The notes under the pieces are model-generated. The model did not search any database. It was given only the letters and a program-made list of their open reading frames with translations, and was not told the origin of the DNA. The position numbers and the translations under genes were made by a program. From positions 75,319 to 135,435 of the forward strand of contig JALCBJ010000007.1 in the NCBI GenBank assembly GCA_028066595.1: a stretch of DNA of 60,117 bases, written 5' to 3'. This stretch comes from Thermoanaerobaculia bacterium (GTDB taxonomy: Bacteria > Acidobacteriota > Thermoanaerobaculia > Multivoradales > J023). Positions 14,401 through 20,214 of the stretch are shown in pieces; position 1 is the stretch's first letter; the number at the start of each line of letters is the position of its first letter.

Positions 14401-17400
14401 TCGATCCTGAGCCGGCACTACCCACCCTCGGCCGACGGTAACCCACCGTTTCTCCGCACTGCGTATTCTTACGACGGCCTTGATCAGCTCGTGCAAGAGA
14501 TCGACGGCCACGGCCAAGTGACCGAACGGTCCTACGATGCTCTGGGCCGCCTGGTCAGCGAGATCCGTCCTGAGGGGCAGATTCGCAGCTGGAGCTACGA
14601 CGGCCTCGGACGCCTGCTGCGCTTCACTGAGCCGAACGATCTGGAGACCACCTGGCACTACCAAGACGACATCGACACCACGACGGTGCGTATGACCGAT
14701 GCCCTGGGCCAGAAGACGAATTTCCTTTACGATGGCCTTGGTCGGCTGAGCTCGTTGACCTATCCCGATGGCACCGAGGCTACCTATGGCTATGACGAAG
14801 CCGGCATGCTCGAGAGCATCGGCCAAGCCGACGGATCGGAGGTGACCCAGGGCTACGACGCCGCCAATCGGCTGATCCAGCGCACGGTGACCGGCCCAGC
14901 GGGCGCGGTCACCACGAGCTACTCCTATGACGGCTTGGATCGCATGAACAGCGTCACCCGAGGCGGTGTGTCGACTCACCAGCACTACGACTCGCTCTCA
15001 CGGCTGATGTCCCGGGAGACGGCGGGCCACGCGGTTGCGTATCGATATGACGATCTAGGTCAGCCTACAAAGCTGACCTATCCGTCGGGTCAGTCGGTGG
15101 TCCAGTCGTTCGATGCTCTGTCCCAGCTCGAGCAGGTGACCTTCGGATCGGTGTCCGCCGATTTCACCTGGCTCGGGACGCTGCCACACGGGCTCAAGAT
15201 CGGCAGCTTCGAGCAGAGCCGCCGCTACGACGACCGCGGCTTGCCAGTCCATAGCGAAGCCACGTTCGCTAGTGACCGGCGCATGGCCGAGGCGCTGGCC
15301 TGGGATGCCCGCGGCCTGCTCAGCTCGACCATCCGCCATGATCTGGAGGGCCTGCGATGGGAATGGGGTCTCGATGCAGCGGGCCGTCTTCTCACCGCCG
15401 AGCGCAGCTCCGGTGACGACGGAGGCCCCTCGTTCTCCTCGCCGGACTCCTATGTCTTCGACTACGACGAAGCGCAGAACCTCCTGGAGGTGACGAGGAG
15501 AGGCGGCCGCTGCCAAGCATCCACGACTCGGATGCCCCCTGACGACTCGGGGCGCCACCGCCCGGCTTCTGTGAGTGGAGAAGCCCTGGTCTGGGACGAG
15601 GGAGGCCGCCTGATCGGCAAGGGTCCCCTTAGCTTTACCTACGACGATCAGGACCAGCTCCTCGAAGTCCGAGAGGGCTCGAATATCCTGGCCAGCTATC
15701 GATATGATGCGTTGGGTCGGCGGATCAAGAAAACCGTAGAAGGTGTGACGTATCGAACCGTGTGGGATGGTTGGCGTCCGATCGAGGTCTACGAAGAAGG
15801 GGTTGCCGAGCCGCTGAGCCGGAGGATCTATGGTCGGGGCCTCGACGAGGTCGTCGGCCTCCAGCAGCGGCGTCGGGATCAAGCGTCTCTGTCGAGCTAC
15901 ACACCGATCTACGACACGGTGGGTAACCTGGTGGCGTTGCTCGACGGCAGCGGAGCGGTGCTCGAGCGCTACACCTACGCACCGTTCGGGGAACGCTTCG
16001 TATGGGCTGATTCGGAGCCGCCTGCCGTCGAGCAGATCCGCCTGGAAGACGGCCTCCTGGTCGTTGAGCTCTCTGAACCGGTGCGTGATGACCGCCTGTT
16101 GGCGGGCCTCGGTAGCCTGATCCAGCTCGAGAACCTGACCCAGGCGAAGATGCACCCGCTCTCGCGTACTTACCCGGTCACCGAAGGGCGACTCGCCCGG
16201 CGGCGCGTCGTCTTCTCCACGACCGAGGCGATCGACGGCGGAGATGACTTGCGCCTGACGATCGAGCCCGCGGCGCTGGTGGATTTCTTCGGCCACTCGG
16301 CAGCCGACTCGACCGACGTCGAAGTCACCTGGCAATCGTCCGGTCGAGAGATGCTGCTCGACTCCTCGGCTCCCGAGATCGAAGAGATCTGCCTGGTCGC
16401 CGGCAAGCTCGTCGTCGATTTTTCAGAAGCCGTGGACCCCGCATCGGTCGCCCAACGACTTCTCGTCGACCATGCGAGCATGACCTGGGTCGTCAGCGAA
16501 GACGGCTACACCGCCGAGCTTTCGTCTTCCCTGACCGAGGGGAGTCATACCCTCGATCTCGAGACAGGTGCGCTCGATCTGGCGGGAAAGCCCCTCGCCA
16601 CCCAGGCTACCTTCCCATTCACGATGGACCCTGAAGGGCCTTCGCTGTCGATCTACGCCGCGCCTTATCCGGGAGAGCGAACCGACTCGACAGTCGGGGT
16701 CGAACTCGGATTCCATGGCTTGACCCACGATGGGGAAACCGGCTTCGTCTACGCCCGGCGTCGGTACCTGGATCCAGAGCTGGGACGCTTCACCACACCA
16801 GATCCACTCGGGTTCGTGGACGGCCCGAATCTGTATCAGTTCGCACTCAACAACCCCGTCTCCTTTTCGGACCCGATGGGCCTCGAGAGCGTGGGTATTA
16901 TGCAGATGGTGCGTGATCAGCGCCTCTTGGACCCTTCGACCCGAGCTGAGGAGCTCGCTGATCGGGCGGCGTCGAAGGAAGATGTCCTACAAGTCCTGGG
17001 CAACCCCTACGTGCAAGGGAGCCTACAGGTCATTTGGGGGTGTACCGAGGCAGTGGCTGGTGGCACTGCTGTTTGGTCCGGTGCCGGAACCGTGCCGGGA
17101 GCCGTCATGCTGGCGCACGGCGGCGATATGTGCGTCACCGGACTCCGGACTTTGGCATCTGGCCAGACCAAGGAAACTCTCTTCGTCCAAGGTGTGACCG
17201 GCGGACTGGAACTTGCGGGTGTCGACCCGGCATATTCTGGCTTCATCGCCGCAGGCATTGATATCGCTGTTGGTGTTGGATCTTCGGTAGCTACTTTGAG
17301 GGCGTCTACGCGGGTTTCGTCTGAGGCATCTACCCGAGTAAGTATCAACTTATCCCGAGGACCGAATGCGATCCGTCAGCGAGTACTAGCGAACATTGCT

Positions 17401-17814
17401 GAGAGCTCTGCTGCGCGAGGTGCGTCGAACTTCACTGCCCATACAGCTCTAACCAATTTGTCCTCTGGGAACGCATATTCAGTCGCGTTCCGGACGAGGT
17501 TGCCGTCTAGTGCGTTTCCTGGACGTTCTCGCAGAATTCACTTTCAAGAATCAAACCGTCTGCTTCTAGAGGCCATGGATGCTAGATCTGAGCTAGATGC
17601 GATGATGGAGGCCTTGATCCCCAATCTCAGGGAGCAGCTAGTGCGGCCTCGATCAATATCACGTGAGCCTCCTTATGGCTGGACCTGGCATCACCATCTT
17701 GACGTTGGTTTCATGGAGTTGGTGCCACGAGTACAGCATACTCAGGGCGGTCCCGTGCAAGGGTTGCTGCATCCCAACGGACGTGGTGGTTTCTCGGCGT
17801 GGGGAAGGAACTAG
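2473..17814 (+). CDS. Giant RHS-repeat polymorphic toxin with Ig-like stalk
   Basis: A 5,113-residue secreted protein. The open frame runs further upstream, but the ATG chosen has AAGGGA nine bases before it and opens a good signal peptide (MIREYLLLLTATLSLVPGAV, then ALA-Q). Order: about ten Ig-like repeats of the glucodextranase-B type (to residue ~850), SbsA-like Ig domains, carboxypeptidase-regulatory-like and ZU5-like domains (DGARLEIPAGVL), another SbsA-like domain, LVIVD-type propeller blades (GLQILDVSHPRVP; YVLIFDVTDPHNV, residues ~2440-2950), an RHS N-terminal module (IPFVFTRTYRNQ, ~3180), YD repeats (~3290-4500), two further Ig-like domains, the RHS core (YLDPELGRFTTPDPLGF, ~4765) and a variable C-terminal toxin. 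RHS shells of this kind encapsulate and present a cleaved toxin tip. The mature route of export is not visible. The immunity candidate begins 3 bp after the stop. Confidence 0.9.
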   Translation: MIREYLLLLTATLSLVPGAVPALAQPGFSGLEPAADALLGAGEGTLTGTVTGADSLTIDGSAVPLDAGGGFSYAFDLEEGQQVLQLVAEGVDGQTALLHALTVDTLAPALSVTAPSAPVVAASPLTVAGSVQEAHLASITVAGVVATVQASAWSAQVDLAEGPQTLTVRAEDTLGHVSILQVPLVLDSEPPTITVTENGAPFAGGLFARPVTPVISFSDATELIPENRLDGNLYVSGTPITAEGPHTLVATATDAAGWTTAVTFDFELDLTPPTLGAVTPGSGTILAASEVMLTLDAPGATLARVGSVSVSGSSPFSLGPVPLVEGVNDLLVEVFDAAGHRAQRTHRLSRDTTAPELQIGTPSDGDVVSSSLVRVAGTASDARLLEVLVGGQPANLLGTTFEALDVPLMDGANVIEVLATDSVGNQTSRQVTVTLDQAAPTFTVTANGAPLVSGSTFAEDVTLAVTLDDPTSTLEATLDGAPFTPPATVSTDGEHELSVTVRDVADLAASALYVFTLDRQRPAFGEVAPTDASVQAAAEVILTGTVTGAVLLTVDGQPANLFGTDFSAGPFSLADGERTFTLLARGANGLETSHQHRIVRDTAAPPIVVSSPAEGALTAAQTVDVSGTWSEPHPLRVSVGGVEAMLSGTTFLARRVALSEGVNSLEVVGEDVAGNQAELIRQVILDTEAPELVVSDPATDTQTPESSYLVRGTASDPHLDRVEVDGRLASLGGDGAWSVTVPLEEGANDLVASAFDALGHRTDVSLTLFRDSQAPSVQITVPEEEVSINASELEVRGAVDNEPGVSVKVNGLAAFVDQGTWSVTVPLAPGENVLTARAADAQGNEGVHTLVVTRDETAPRFVAEEPAAGALALPLGTVFRFDFTEPLAVPESGALSLVAAGQPVAFEAAVSGLSLVVTPTALLPPGAPVVLTLTAGLTDEAGNALESVPEPFAWTTSDTSAPAAPSVDPLPPSHLCAPSVTLLGTTEPAAIIEVSGGAAIARARAEEDGSFVLVSDLRPDRLNRLELTALDSEGDRSPATVLEVVQDCRGPGVQDASLSGDTLTLLFDEVVEPTSLAGAVQLTDGGGAVGLSEVTDGAAATLTLTRTLTGAAVLEVKTSVRDLAGNALLFPYVEVFGQAAGDSFFSGTVLDASTGRPLEGAWVRVTATGGQVLAEPVPQQTTAADGRVLLTLPAGTHDVTFAREGYAPVFRTLTTQAGEGTQVFDPRLQPASTATTVGATGGEVEDATRTDGARLEIPAGVLAGPTSLAITTLDEQALPALLPYGWSPRGGAWLDSAGELLAPAVLRLPVTSPDGTVLDVVQLDLATLQWTVVAQPAASEGMVSLGIPAQDAGVSAWVVVEADRGVTAPPAAVFDQVLGSAPAPAAGVVDSASITFDPSTVLATQRSRARVEYTLDADAPSGVPLTLWIEERLTLLGGAEHVSAPYPADLILYRDPAEEPASHFWLEPSEAARQEPVDVGSEVVTVRAYGDETVRGDVLGPDGGSVSNLEGDRVELPAGALTEPAAVILQRRAVSDLPLPAPRGGTLDGVIDLDLGPATLNVPASLVFALDPAPGAGTEGLLLEVLQLEGSWRYRAVAALEPSTEGWSTGVIDPADLPWPGLRESGLYAIVRLTAPHGYLRGEVVDSGGAPAEGIVVDSPDVDWLAITAVTGSYVLPLPQDGASHEVRFEDPATGDGILVTVPVDGARIDLDPALQAVGPYVLEITPADGATEVPLGQEPTVRFSEPVVRSSLEGEVQLLLAGEPVEIDLHHQSDLVRLVPRASLLPDTDYQIRAGSGVLDLAGHSLAGALMTSFRTQEDPTASSGNLDPARVRLRAPGVDGQATVIGLAGAVPGTSLVYVENLTSFTSTVSVTAAQDGSFTILVPASVGDRLLLHVVIEGGSEDLMVLGPFLSEDEKSALVGPEGARFTSADGLTVLVDEGTFEAPTWVRLEPRVIADGPLASAPEFEALIDFDIDFGGAEAQKPLKVRLPVASGQPTVGDYQLHRFVEVLGQRGFMLHAFLRLEDGHLTDEPEKAHKAAVSRPPTIESSVYPPPPRQRAWPYEQAKDLAEAPNRVFSVPDAWEKSAGPLPLSAPIHSPEKSGDAPPTSPNELTVGLGQPGHYRAVRAQIDLAYLAYPAIRPDLAAWNAAFEPPMISWLPQGVWERGPRYLLLPTPRAASASSTAQAKSAKSGTDAQVTVADTATGFILFEETRAAPEELLDIAGIDDYPDSTQPTLVAAGPFLVRNVQTGFEGTREVAQGIQATVNGASITITGEAGAADPDVGAVLWDYQAGQRLAAATTAATGAFALEATGFEVGRPLLLALGAVVGPFDAPHLEFSEAIVPPREDPEEGPEEEVLAPGITVIEVVDGNPRASTVTAKVSGGGELVRLHAPSGWRAGDYRLRLGPGLADAKGNPWQGSFELDFRVAQSSSVGTYELPRTADLARFGQLLLVAASERGLQILDVSHPRVPRPYLGVERGFVLSGAASVRGVEVDAHGFVYFVGGGESTFGVLKVLDLLALDPAAVTDAASADAAFAAAQRLSIPISNPVTTGHDLLPEGLPRRVAIASRDTQFDWIAGGAGPDGVTITKGGETDALLGDFRWTITGTGTPGRPVTLRNESRGRMARVMVEADGSFTLQVDAGEGDHLRLLANTMSVTYVSIDGAFDSSRHIAGLAAVDVGAAWEQDVVSPHVAAELVQWIAGASASVPDCDPFRPSVDRTPKDVAVLLDDDGAIKVATLIPGFGVRMLNGSSSLPFALVRRSATDACASVAEQGGRVFLAGMTAVADYPMEVAGVTEKRDYVLVSHLDGYVLIFDVTDPHNVDRVGQIPIGPPGVKVPISGLEVDRRSRRIYVTAFGNGVYVLDFDRLHSIAPNQPVLRLDADGDGVDDRVLEHIEIAGELATSIAAVPELGLVWAGGREHGITGLLQSAPEMHVVADGPLRRLRGVAPFGVPTSDSGEEPGVVRLLAALPGLGDSASSAASQGATVRVDLISTVPEGEEIDGVATGSLPAGTPPTSYRDDEALELRRLADRPYENGYRTYLSEPVVLIADLRASIAYQRSEDELDEELCRRCDQLAEGVYATVPPASGRKKELLSGYRLRARFAAANPGLTDFYQDLPILRLGANLGSVPWDLSPSPTQEPANNPSLGFGEVAPGTLLHSGEYSHSVTDLDMPALGIPFVFTRTYRNQTVGEGPLGPGWDFVYRQRLRELPDGDLDYFDGRGRRETFRLVADGEAGRRYRSPAGNFLHLVRTAQGFTIYDRAGARRLFDTHGRLRSFLDTSKINGDTGSEMVFEYDSHSRLSSLSVSGRRFALSYRDDGSLETLKDDTGREVSFEFDGEGRLQAVYSPELKLASDSSMLRLRTSYTYESTGSTWSQQVNRRDNLLTITDPRLETWLELQYLAGEDGKGHRLERQKWGGSLLFFEYLPEEEKVVVRDRRDNEFTFTHDGFGHLLNYRRPATTDSEGVTTGGESTAKWELGPYGKTHGLVSVFTTPRGQRTKMTYAKEAPSDAESTELSALSVPNLGRVEIEPASVPPMGLASTDPRCFAADTVHNGTASPMTWTYSGHHPRTQLPAVVTGPRSQRHHGFDGESGTDRGFLVDWFTEVTRSDETTQEIEAMLARDELGRVTEEIRARTEGGPVVRKTSYFGDSSLPSSIRVLPDADPIETRLHYDGIDVSDSRGFLVRIEEPMGGSSTYEVNALGWVLRACRDVTGENRCTSYAYDELGQLVEEKNLGPSGETVLETNIDYGALGEVRTLTVLADGVEIVEERDYDENLNLVSVDRTGSAPVSFEYDERNQRIRQVELGGSDEQVDTRYSYDSEGRVTQIVQKLETGPDRVWSTRYDGFGRPYLELGPIGHYRLTSYDDGGHPETVSHCSASGELLSRKSFTWDEAGRLIAETDLLFEDDQDPGRSLRTLTDYDEQGQVTRVVDPRGDVTVFTYDGAQRLISMRVGINAEDYREDYVLDDRGRTSILSRHYPPSADGNPPFLRTAYSYDGLDQLVQEIDGHGQVTERSYDALGRLVSEIRPEGQIRSWSYDGLGRLLRFTEPNDLETTWHYQDDIDTTTVRMTDALGQKTNFLYDGLGRLSSLTYPDGTEATYGYDEAGMLESIGQADGSEVTQGYDAANRLIQRTVTGPAGAVTTSYSYDGLDRMNSVTRGGVSTHQHYDSLSRLMSRETAGHAVAYRYDDLGQPTKLTYPSGQSVVQSFDALSQLEQVTFGSVSADFTWLGTLPHGLKIGSFEQSRRYDDRGLPVHSEATFASDRRMAEALAWDARGLLSSTIRHDLEGLRWEWGLDAAGRLLTAERSSGDDGGPSFSSPDSYVFDYDEAQNLLEVTRRGGRCQASTTRMPPDDSGRHRPASVSGEALVWDEGGRLIGKGPLSFTYDDQDQLLEVREGSNILASYRYDALGRRIKKTVEGVTYRTVWDGWRPIEVYEEGVAEPLSRRIYGRGLDEVVGLQQRRRDQASLSSYTPIYDTVGNLVALLDGSGAVLERYTYAPFGERFVWADSEPPAVEQIRLEDGLLVVELSEPVRDDRLLAGLGSLIQLENLTQAKMHPLSRTYPVTEGRLARRRVVFSTTEAIDGGDDLRLTIEPAALVDFFGHSAADSTDVEVTWQSSGREMLLDSSAPEIEEICLVAGKLVVDFSEAVDPASVAQRLLVDHASMTWVVSEDGYTAELSSSLTEGSHTLDLETGALDLAGKPLATQATFPFTMDPEGPSLSIYAAPYPGERTDSTVGVELGFHGLTHDGETGFVYARRRYLDPELGRFTTPDPLGFVDGPNLYQFALNNPVSFSDPMGLESVGIMQMVRDQRLLDPSTRAEELADRAASKEDVLQVLGNPYVQGSLQVIWGCTEAVAGGTAVWSGAGTVPGAVMLAHGGDMCVTGLRTLASGQTKETLFVQGVTGGLELAGVDPAYSGFIAAGIDIAVGVGSSVATLRASTRVSSEASTRVSINLSRGPNAIRQRVLANIAESSAARGASNFTAHTALTNLSSGNAYSVAFRTRLPSSAFPGRSRRIHFQESNRLLLEAMDARSELDAMMEALIPNLREQLVRPRSISREPPYGWTWHHHLDVGFMELVPRVQHTQGGPVQGLLHPNGRGGFSAWGRN
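16885..17814 (+). other. C-terminal toxin tip of the RHS protein (WHH/HNH-Endo VII-like nuclease)
   Basis: About 310 residues follow the DPMGLES junction of the RHS core. The first half is Ala/Gly-rich and hydrophobic (GGTAVWSGAGTVPGAVMLAHGG, split here only by eye into a pre-toxin region). The last 50 residues carry TWHHHLDVGFMELVP, then QHTQGG, then HPNGRGGFSAWG. This W-H-H ... M-x-L-V-P ... H ... GG order is the signature of the WHH branch of the HNH/Endo VII nuclease superfamily found in colicin-DNase-like tips, so DNase or RNase activity is likely. By hand count GC over 17281-17640 is about 53%, against roughly 67-85% in two sampled lines of the stalk, which fits tip exchange by horizontal transfer. 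Confidence 0.75.
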
Positions 17815-17817
17815 GAG

Positions 17818-18120
17818 ATGGGAACTCTCGGTCAACTGATGGAAAGGCTCGCTGATTTAGGTGACAGCCTTACGATCTACTCCGAATCCACCCCCAATCA
17901 TGGCTCCGCTGCTGTCGTGGCGCTCGAACCCGAGGATGGAAGCCTTCCGAACGGTGCCGAGAATCTTCACTACTTGCTAGAAGTAGATCTGGCCAAGGAA
18001 GTAGCGGAGGTTTGGAGTGCATGGCGCAACGGCCAAAGACCCACAACGGAAGAACTATGTGAGGCGATCGTTTTCTATTCGAGGAACGATGCCTATCCGC
18101 CTGTATCCAACGGGAGTTAG
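17818..18120 (+). CDS. Probable immunity protein for the RHS nuclease tip
   Basis: A 100-residue acidic cytoplasmic protein with no signal peptide or membrane segment. It starts 3 bp after the toxin stop, with AAGG nine bases before the ATG, the usual place for a cognate immunity gene. The sequence (TIYSES near residue 20, AVVALEPEDGSLP, EELCEAIVFYSRNDAYPP near the end) resembles a family of small proteins often found beside polymorphic toxins, but I cannot name it with certainty. GC (about 52% in its first line) matches the toxin tip rather than the RHS body. Binding and neutralising the WHH nuclease is inferred from position and size. Its stop overlaps the convergent neighbour by 4 bp. Confidence 0.7.
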   Translation: MGTLGQLMERLADLGDSLTIYSESTPNHGSAAVVALEPEDGSLPNGAENLHYLLEVDLAKEVAEVWSAWRNGQRPTTEELCEAIVFYSRNDAYPPVSNGS

Positions 18121-18419
18121 ATGAAATTGTCATCCACCACCTGCTCGACCCACTCCTGGGCAATCAGGTGAATCGCCTTGTCTTCTGCGATTCTCTTGTT
18201 CTCGCTCCACATCTTGAGTAGCTCGTCGGCCATGCCTTGGGGGAAGTCCATCTGGGCTTCGATGATTTCATGCCACGCACCAGGCCGTCCGTAAACTTTC
18301 TGAAGTTCAGTAGAGAGGCTGCGAATCTCGTTCTCGTGGCTCGCGTCCAGAGCATCAATAGCCCAAAGTACATACAACTCCAGTAAGCGGAGAAACGGCT
18401 TACCTTGATAGCGGGTCAT
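18117..18419 (-). CDS. Small uncharacterised protein, possible second immunity factor
   Basis: A 100-residue soluble, helix-rich protein beginning MTRYQGKPFLRLLELYVLWAI and containing GAWHEIIEAQMDFPQ. I have the impression of a widespread small family with a R-Y-x-G-K-P-x-L-R-L-L-E start, but no function can be assigned. It lies head-to-head by its 3' end with the immunity candidate (4-bp overlap of the two stop regions) and downstream of the XRE regulator on the same strand, 25 bp away. AGGT sits six bases before its ATG. Its low GC (about 53% at its 3' end) places it in the same acquired block as the toxin tip. Alternatives are an orphan immunity gene or part of a small regulator-linked module. 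Confidence 0.6.
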   Translation of the reverse strand: MTRYQGKPFLRLLELYVLWAIDALDASHENEIRSLSTELQKVYGRPGAWHEIIEAQMDFPQGMADELLKMWSENKRIAEDKAIHLIAQEWVEQVVDDNFI

Positions 18420-18444
18420 AGCGGACCTGAACAGGCTCCCTGGC

Positions 18445-18783
18445 TCATCCCGCGCGCGCTGCTTCGCCCGCAGCGAGGAGCTGCTGGAATCGATTCTCGA
18501 GGATGAAGGGGTCGAGGAAGGCCTTGACGGCGGCCTTGTCGCCCTCGGGGAGCGTGTCGATCTGCGTGCCGCCGGCGGTGTCCTTGCGATATTCGAAGTC
18601 GAGGTAGTCGAGGGAGCAGTCTAAGACCCGAGCCATGCGAATCAGCGCGTCCGTGGAGGGGGCGTGCGAATTGCGGTCGTAGCCGGACCTCTGCTTCTGG
18701 TGGATCTTGATCTTCTTGGTGGTCTGTGTCTGAGACCAGCCGCGCCTGAGTCGCAATCTTCGGATGCGTTGGCCGAGGGTCAT
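18445..18783 (-). CDS. XRE-family helix-turn-helix transcriptional regulator
   Basis: A 112-residue DNA-binding protein. The frame continues upstream, but the ATG chosen (MTLGQRIRRLRLRRGWSQ) has AGGAGAGG about seven bases before it. A Cro/C1-type HTH occupies roughly residues 5-62 (RLRLRRGWSQTQ ... IHQKQRSGYDR ... APSTDALIRMARVLDCSLDYL), followed by a short acidic and helical tail. The recognition-helix area differs from the usual Q-x-I-S-x-Y-E-R pattern (QKQRSGYDR), so either specificity is unusual or the gene is decaying. It precedes the small 18117-18419 gene on the same strand and may regulate it. Target operator unknown. Confidence 0.8.
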   Translation of the reverse strand: MTLGQRIRRLRLRRGWSQTQTTKKIKIHQKQRSGYDRNSHAPSTDALIRMARVLDCSLDYLDFEYRKDTAGGTQIDTLPEGDKAAVKAFLDPFILENRFQQLLAAGEAARAG

Positions 18784-18893
18784 CTCTACCTCTCCTGCTC
18801 CATCGATCGCTCTTTCGTCGGGGCGAAACATCCCAGGGCACTCCCATTTGCTCCCGAGTGTGGCCCGAAAACGCCAGAGAATCAAGGTTCAGC

Positions 18894-18993
18894 AGCAGGA
18901 GAGCAGGAGAGCGGTGCCACACACCGTTTTGGGAAGAGCATTCAGCAGGAGAGCGGGAGAGCGGTGCCACACACCGTTTTGGGAAGAGCATTC
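18894..18993. repeat. Two tandem 50-bp units carrying the RAYT-side GGTGCCACACACC motif
   Basis: Two directly adjacent 50-bp copies differ at one position (GCAGG against GCGGG). Each begins AGCAGGAGAGC and ends GGGAAGAGCATTC, with GGTGCCACACACC inside (18913-18925 and 18963-18975). That motif is one base from the reverse complement of the hairpin GGTGCGTGGCACC found on the other side of the transposase. An open frame through this block (18889-19110, minus) is just translated repeat. Confidence 0.85.
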
Positions 18994-19197
18994 TGCCGGT
19001 CGCGATGGAAGGACTCGAGTGGCTGAAACGGTGAACGAGAAGTCGGTTCCCATCCGATTCACCTCCAACCCACTCGGTTGTGGCTCGAGAGACCGTACGG
19101 TCGGTTCCATCCTATCCGACAGGCACAGTGATCCATCGCTCCCTCGGATGACGAAGCCGCCCTCGGCGAGATGTGGACAAGAGCCGGCGGAGCCCGA
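18994..19197. other. Intergenic stretch without recognised gene
   Basis: Between the 50-bp tandem repeats and the transposase stop I see no credible coding frame. It holds a short palindrome ACCGTACGGT near 19095-19104 and two similar TCGGTTCC(C)ATCC words, which may be degraded outer parts of the transposase-associated repeat. Confidence 0.5.
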
Positions 19198-20121
19198 TCA
19201 AGCAGGTGCCGAGTACGGCAGTCTGGCGGGGAAGCAGTCCGGTGGAAACGAAACGGATCGGACTCCCGCCTTCACTTGCTCCGTTGCGTACCGATACGCC
19301 GACAGGAACAGGCTGTGGGCCTCCCTCATCGTGGCCCGCATCGAGCTCGTTGCTGCATGAACCAGAGGAGGCGGGGACCTCTTCTGGCGTCCAGACGAGT
19401 AGTGCGGATGCCGCTGACACACCGACGTAGCCCCCGCCGGGGCGGTCTGGTGGCGCTGGTGCTGGGCTCGGGTCTCCCGCTCGATCTCGTGGACCATCTC
19501 GCGCACGAACCGACGCCACACCGCTTCGTCGAGATGTGCCCAGCACGGCAGCGGCTCGAGGTGGATCTCGTAGTCCGTTCCAAACTCGCTCGGGGTGACA
19601 TCGTCTCCACGATTTCGCGCCCTCCAGTAGTTGGTCCGATGGATCCAGGCCCCCTGAATCGCTTGTCCGCTGCACAGCGCCTTCGCACTATGAACCCCAG
19701 GCCAGTCCCGCGGACTAAGTACGAGTCCTTCCTTGCTGCCATGCTGCAGGAGGTAGCGGAGCCGATCCTGCTGGGCGGCGGGTTCATCGGAGATGGGAAT
19801 GCACTGGTACCTGCGCTCGAACATCGACCCAGACCAGCTGTGGAGTCGGCCCACCTTCTTCGACAGATTGCCGTTGAAGTGGCCCATGAATTGAGCCAGC
19901 TGTTGGCTGTTCTCGGGCGACAGTAGGAGATGGAAGTGCGTGCTCATGACGACCACGGCATGGAGGCGTACCGGGTAGAGCTCCATGGCTCGTCCCAGGC
20001 AGCCGACAAAGGTCCGGTTCAGCGCTCGGCTGGGTCGAAGCAGATAGCGACTGTGGGCTGTGCGAACGGTCACTTCCACCAGGCAGCCCGGTCTGGGGAG
20101 GTGTCTGGGTGGTCTTGCCAT
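19198..20121 (-). CDS. REP-associated tyrosine transposase (RAYT, Y1_Tnp / IS200-like)
   Basis: A 307-residue single-strand DNA transposase of the Y1/HUH class. The HUH motif is clear (VMSTHFHLLLSPEN, residues ~58-71), and the motif around the probable nucleophile is RLRYLLQHGSKEGLV (Tyr about residue 143). The N-terminus (MARPPRHLPRPGCLVEVTVRT) matches the RAYT style P-R-x-x-x-P-G-x-x-x-H/E-V-T-x-R. Family members nick and join the small hairpin (REP) sequences that surround them and are usually single copy and domesticated. Fitting this, hairpin repeats of the same motif flank it in opposite orientations. No clear Shine-Dalgarno precedes the ATG. The C-terminal ~80 residues, rich in Ser, Pro and basic residues, look unconserved. 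Confidence 0.88.
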   Translation of the reverse strand: MARPPRHLPRPGCLVEVTVRTAHSRYLLRPSRALNRTFVGCLGRAMELYPVRLHAVVVMSTHFHLLLSPENSQQLAQFMGHFNGNLSKKVGRLHSWSGSMFERRYQCIPISDEPAAQQDRLRYLLQHGSKEGLVLSPRDWPGVHSAKALCSGQAIQGAWIHRTNYWRARNRGDDVTPSEFGTDYEIHLEPLPCWAHLDEAVWRRFVREMVHEIERETRAQHQRHQTAPAGATSVCQRHPHYSSGRQKRSPPPLVHAATSSMRATMREAHSLFLSAYRYATEQVKAGVRSVSFPPDCFPARLPYSAPA

Positions 20122-20214
20122 ACTGTCTAGGACGAAGCCCGACGCACCGAACGCTCAGATCAATGATTCCAACCGACTCAGCCCAGCCCAGCTCAGAAGG
20201 GTGCCGGCTCAAAA

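Noticed and set aside
15055..16335. 426-codon minus-strand frame under the YD repeats
   Set aside because: Mirror of the repetitive RHS frame; no recognisable domain.
18889..19110. Small minus-strand gene of 73 codons
   Set aside because: Its sequence is a translation of the 50-bp tandem repeats.
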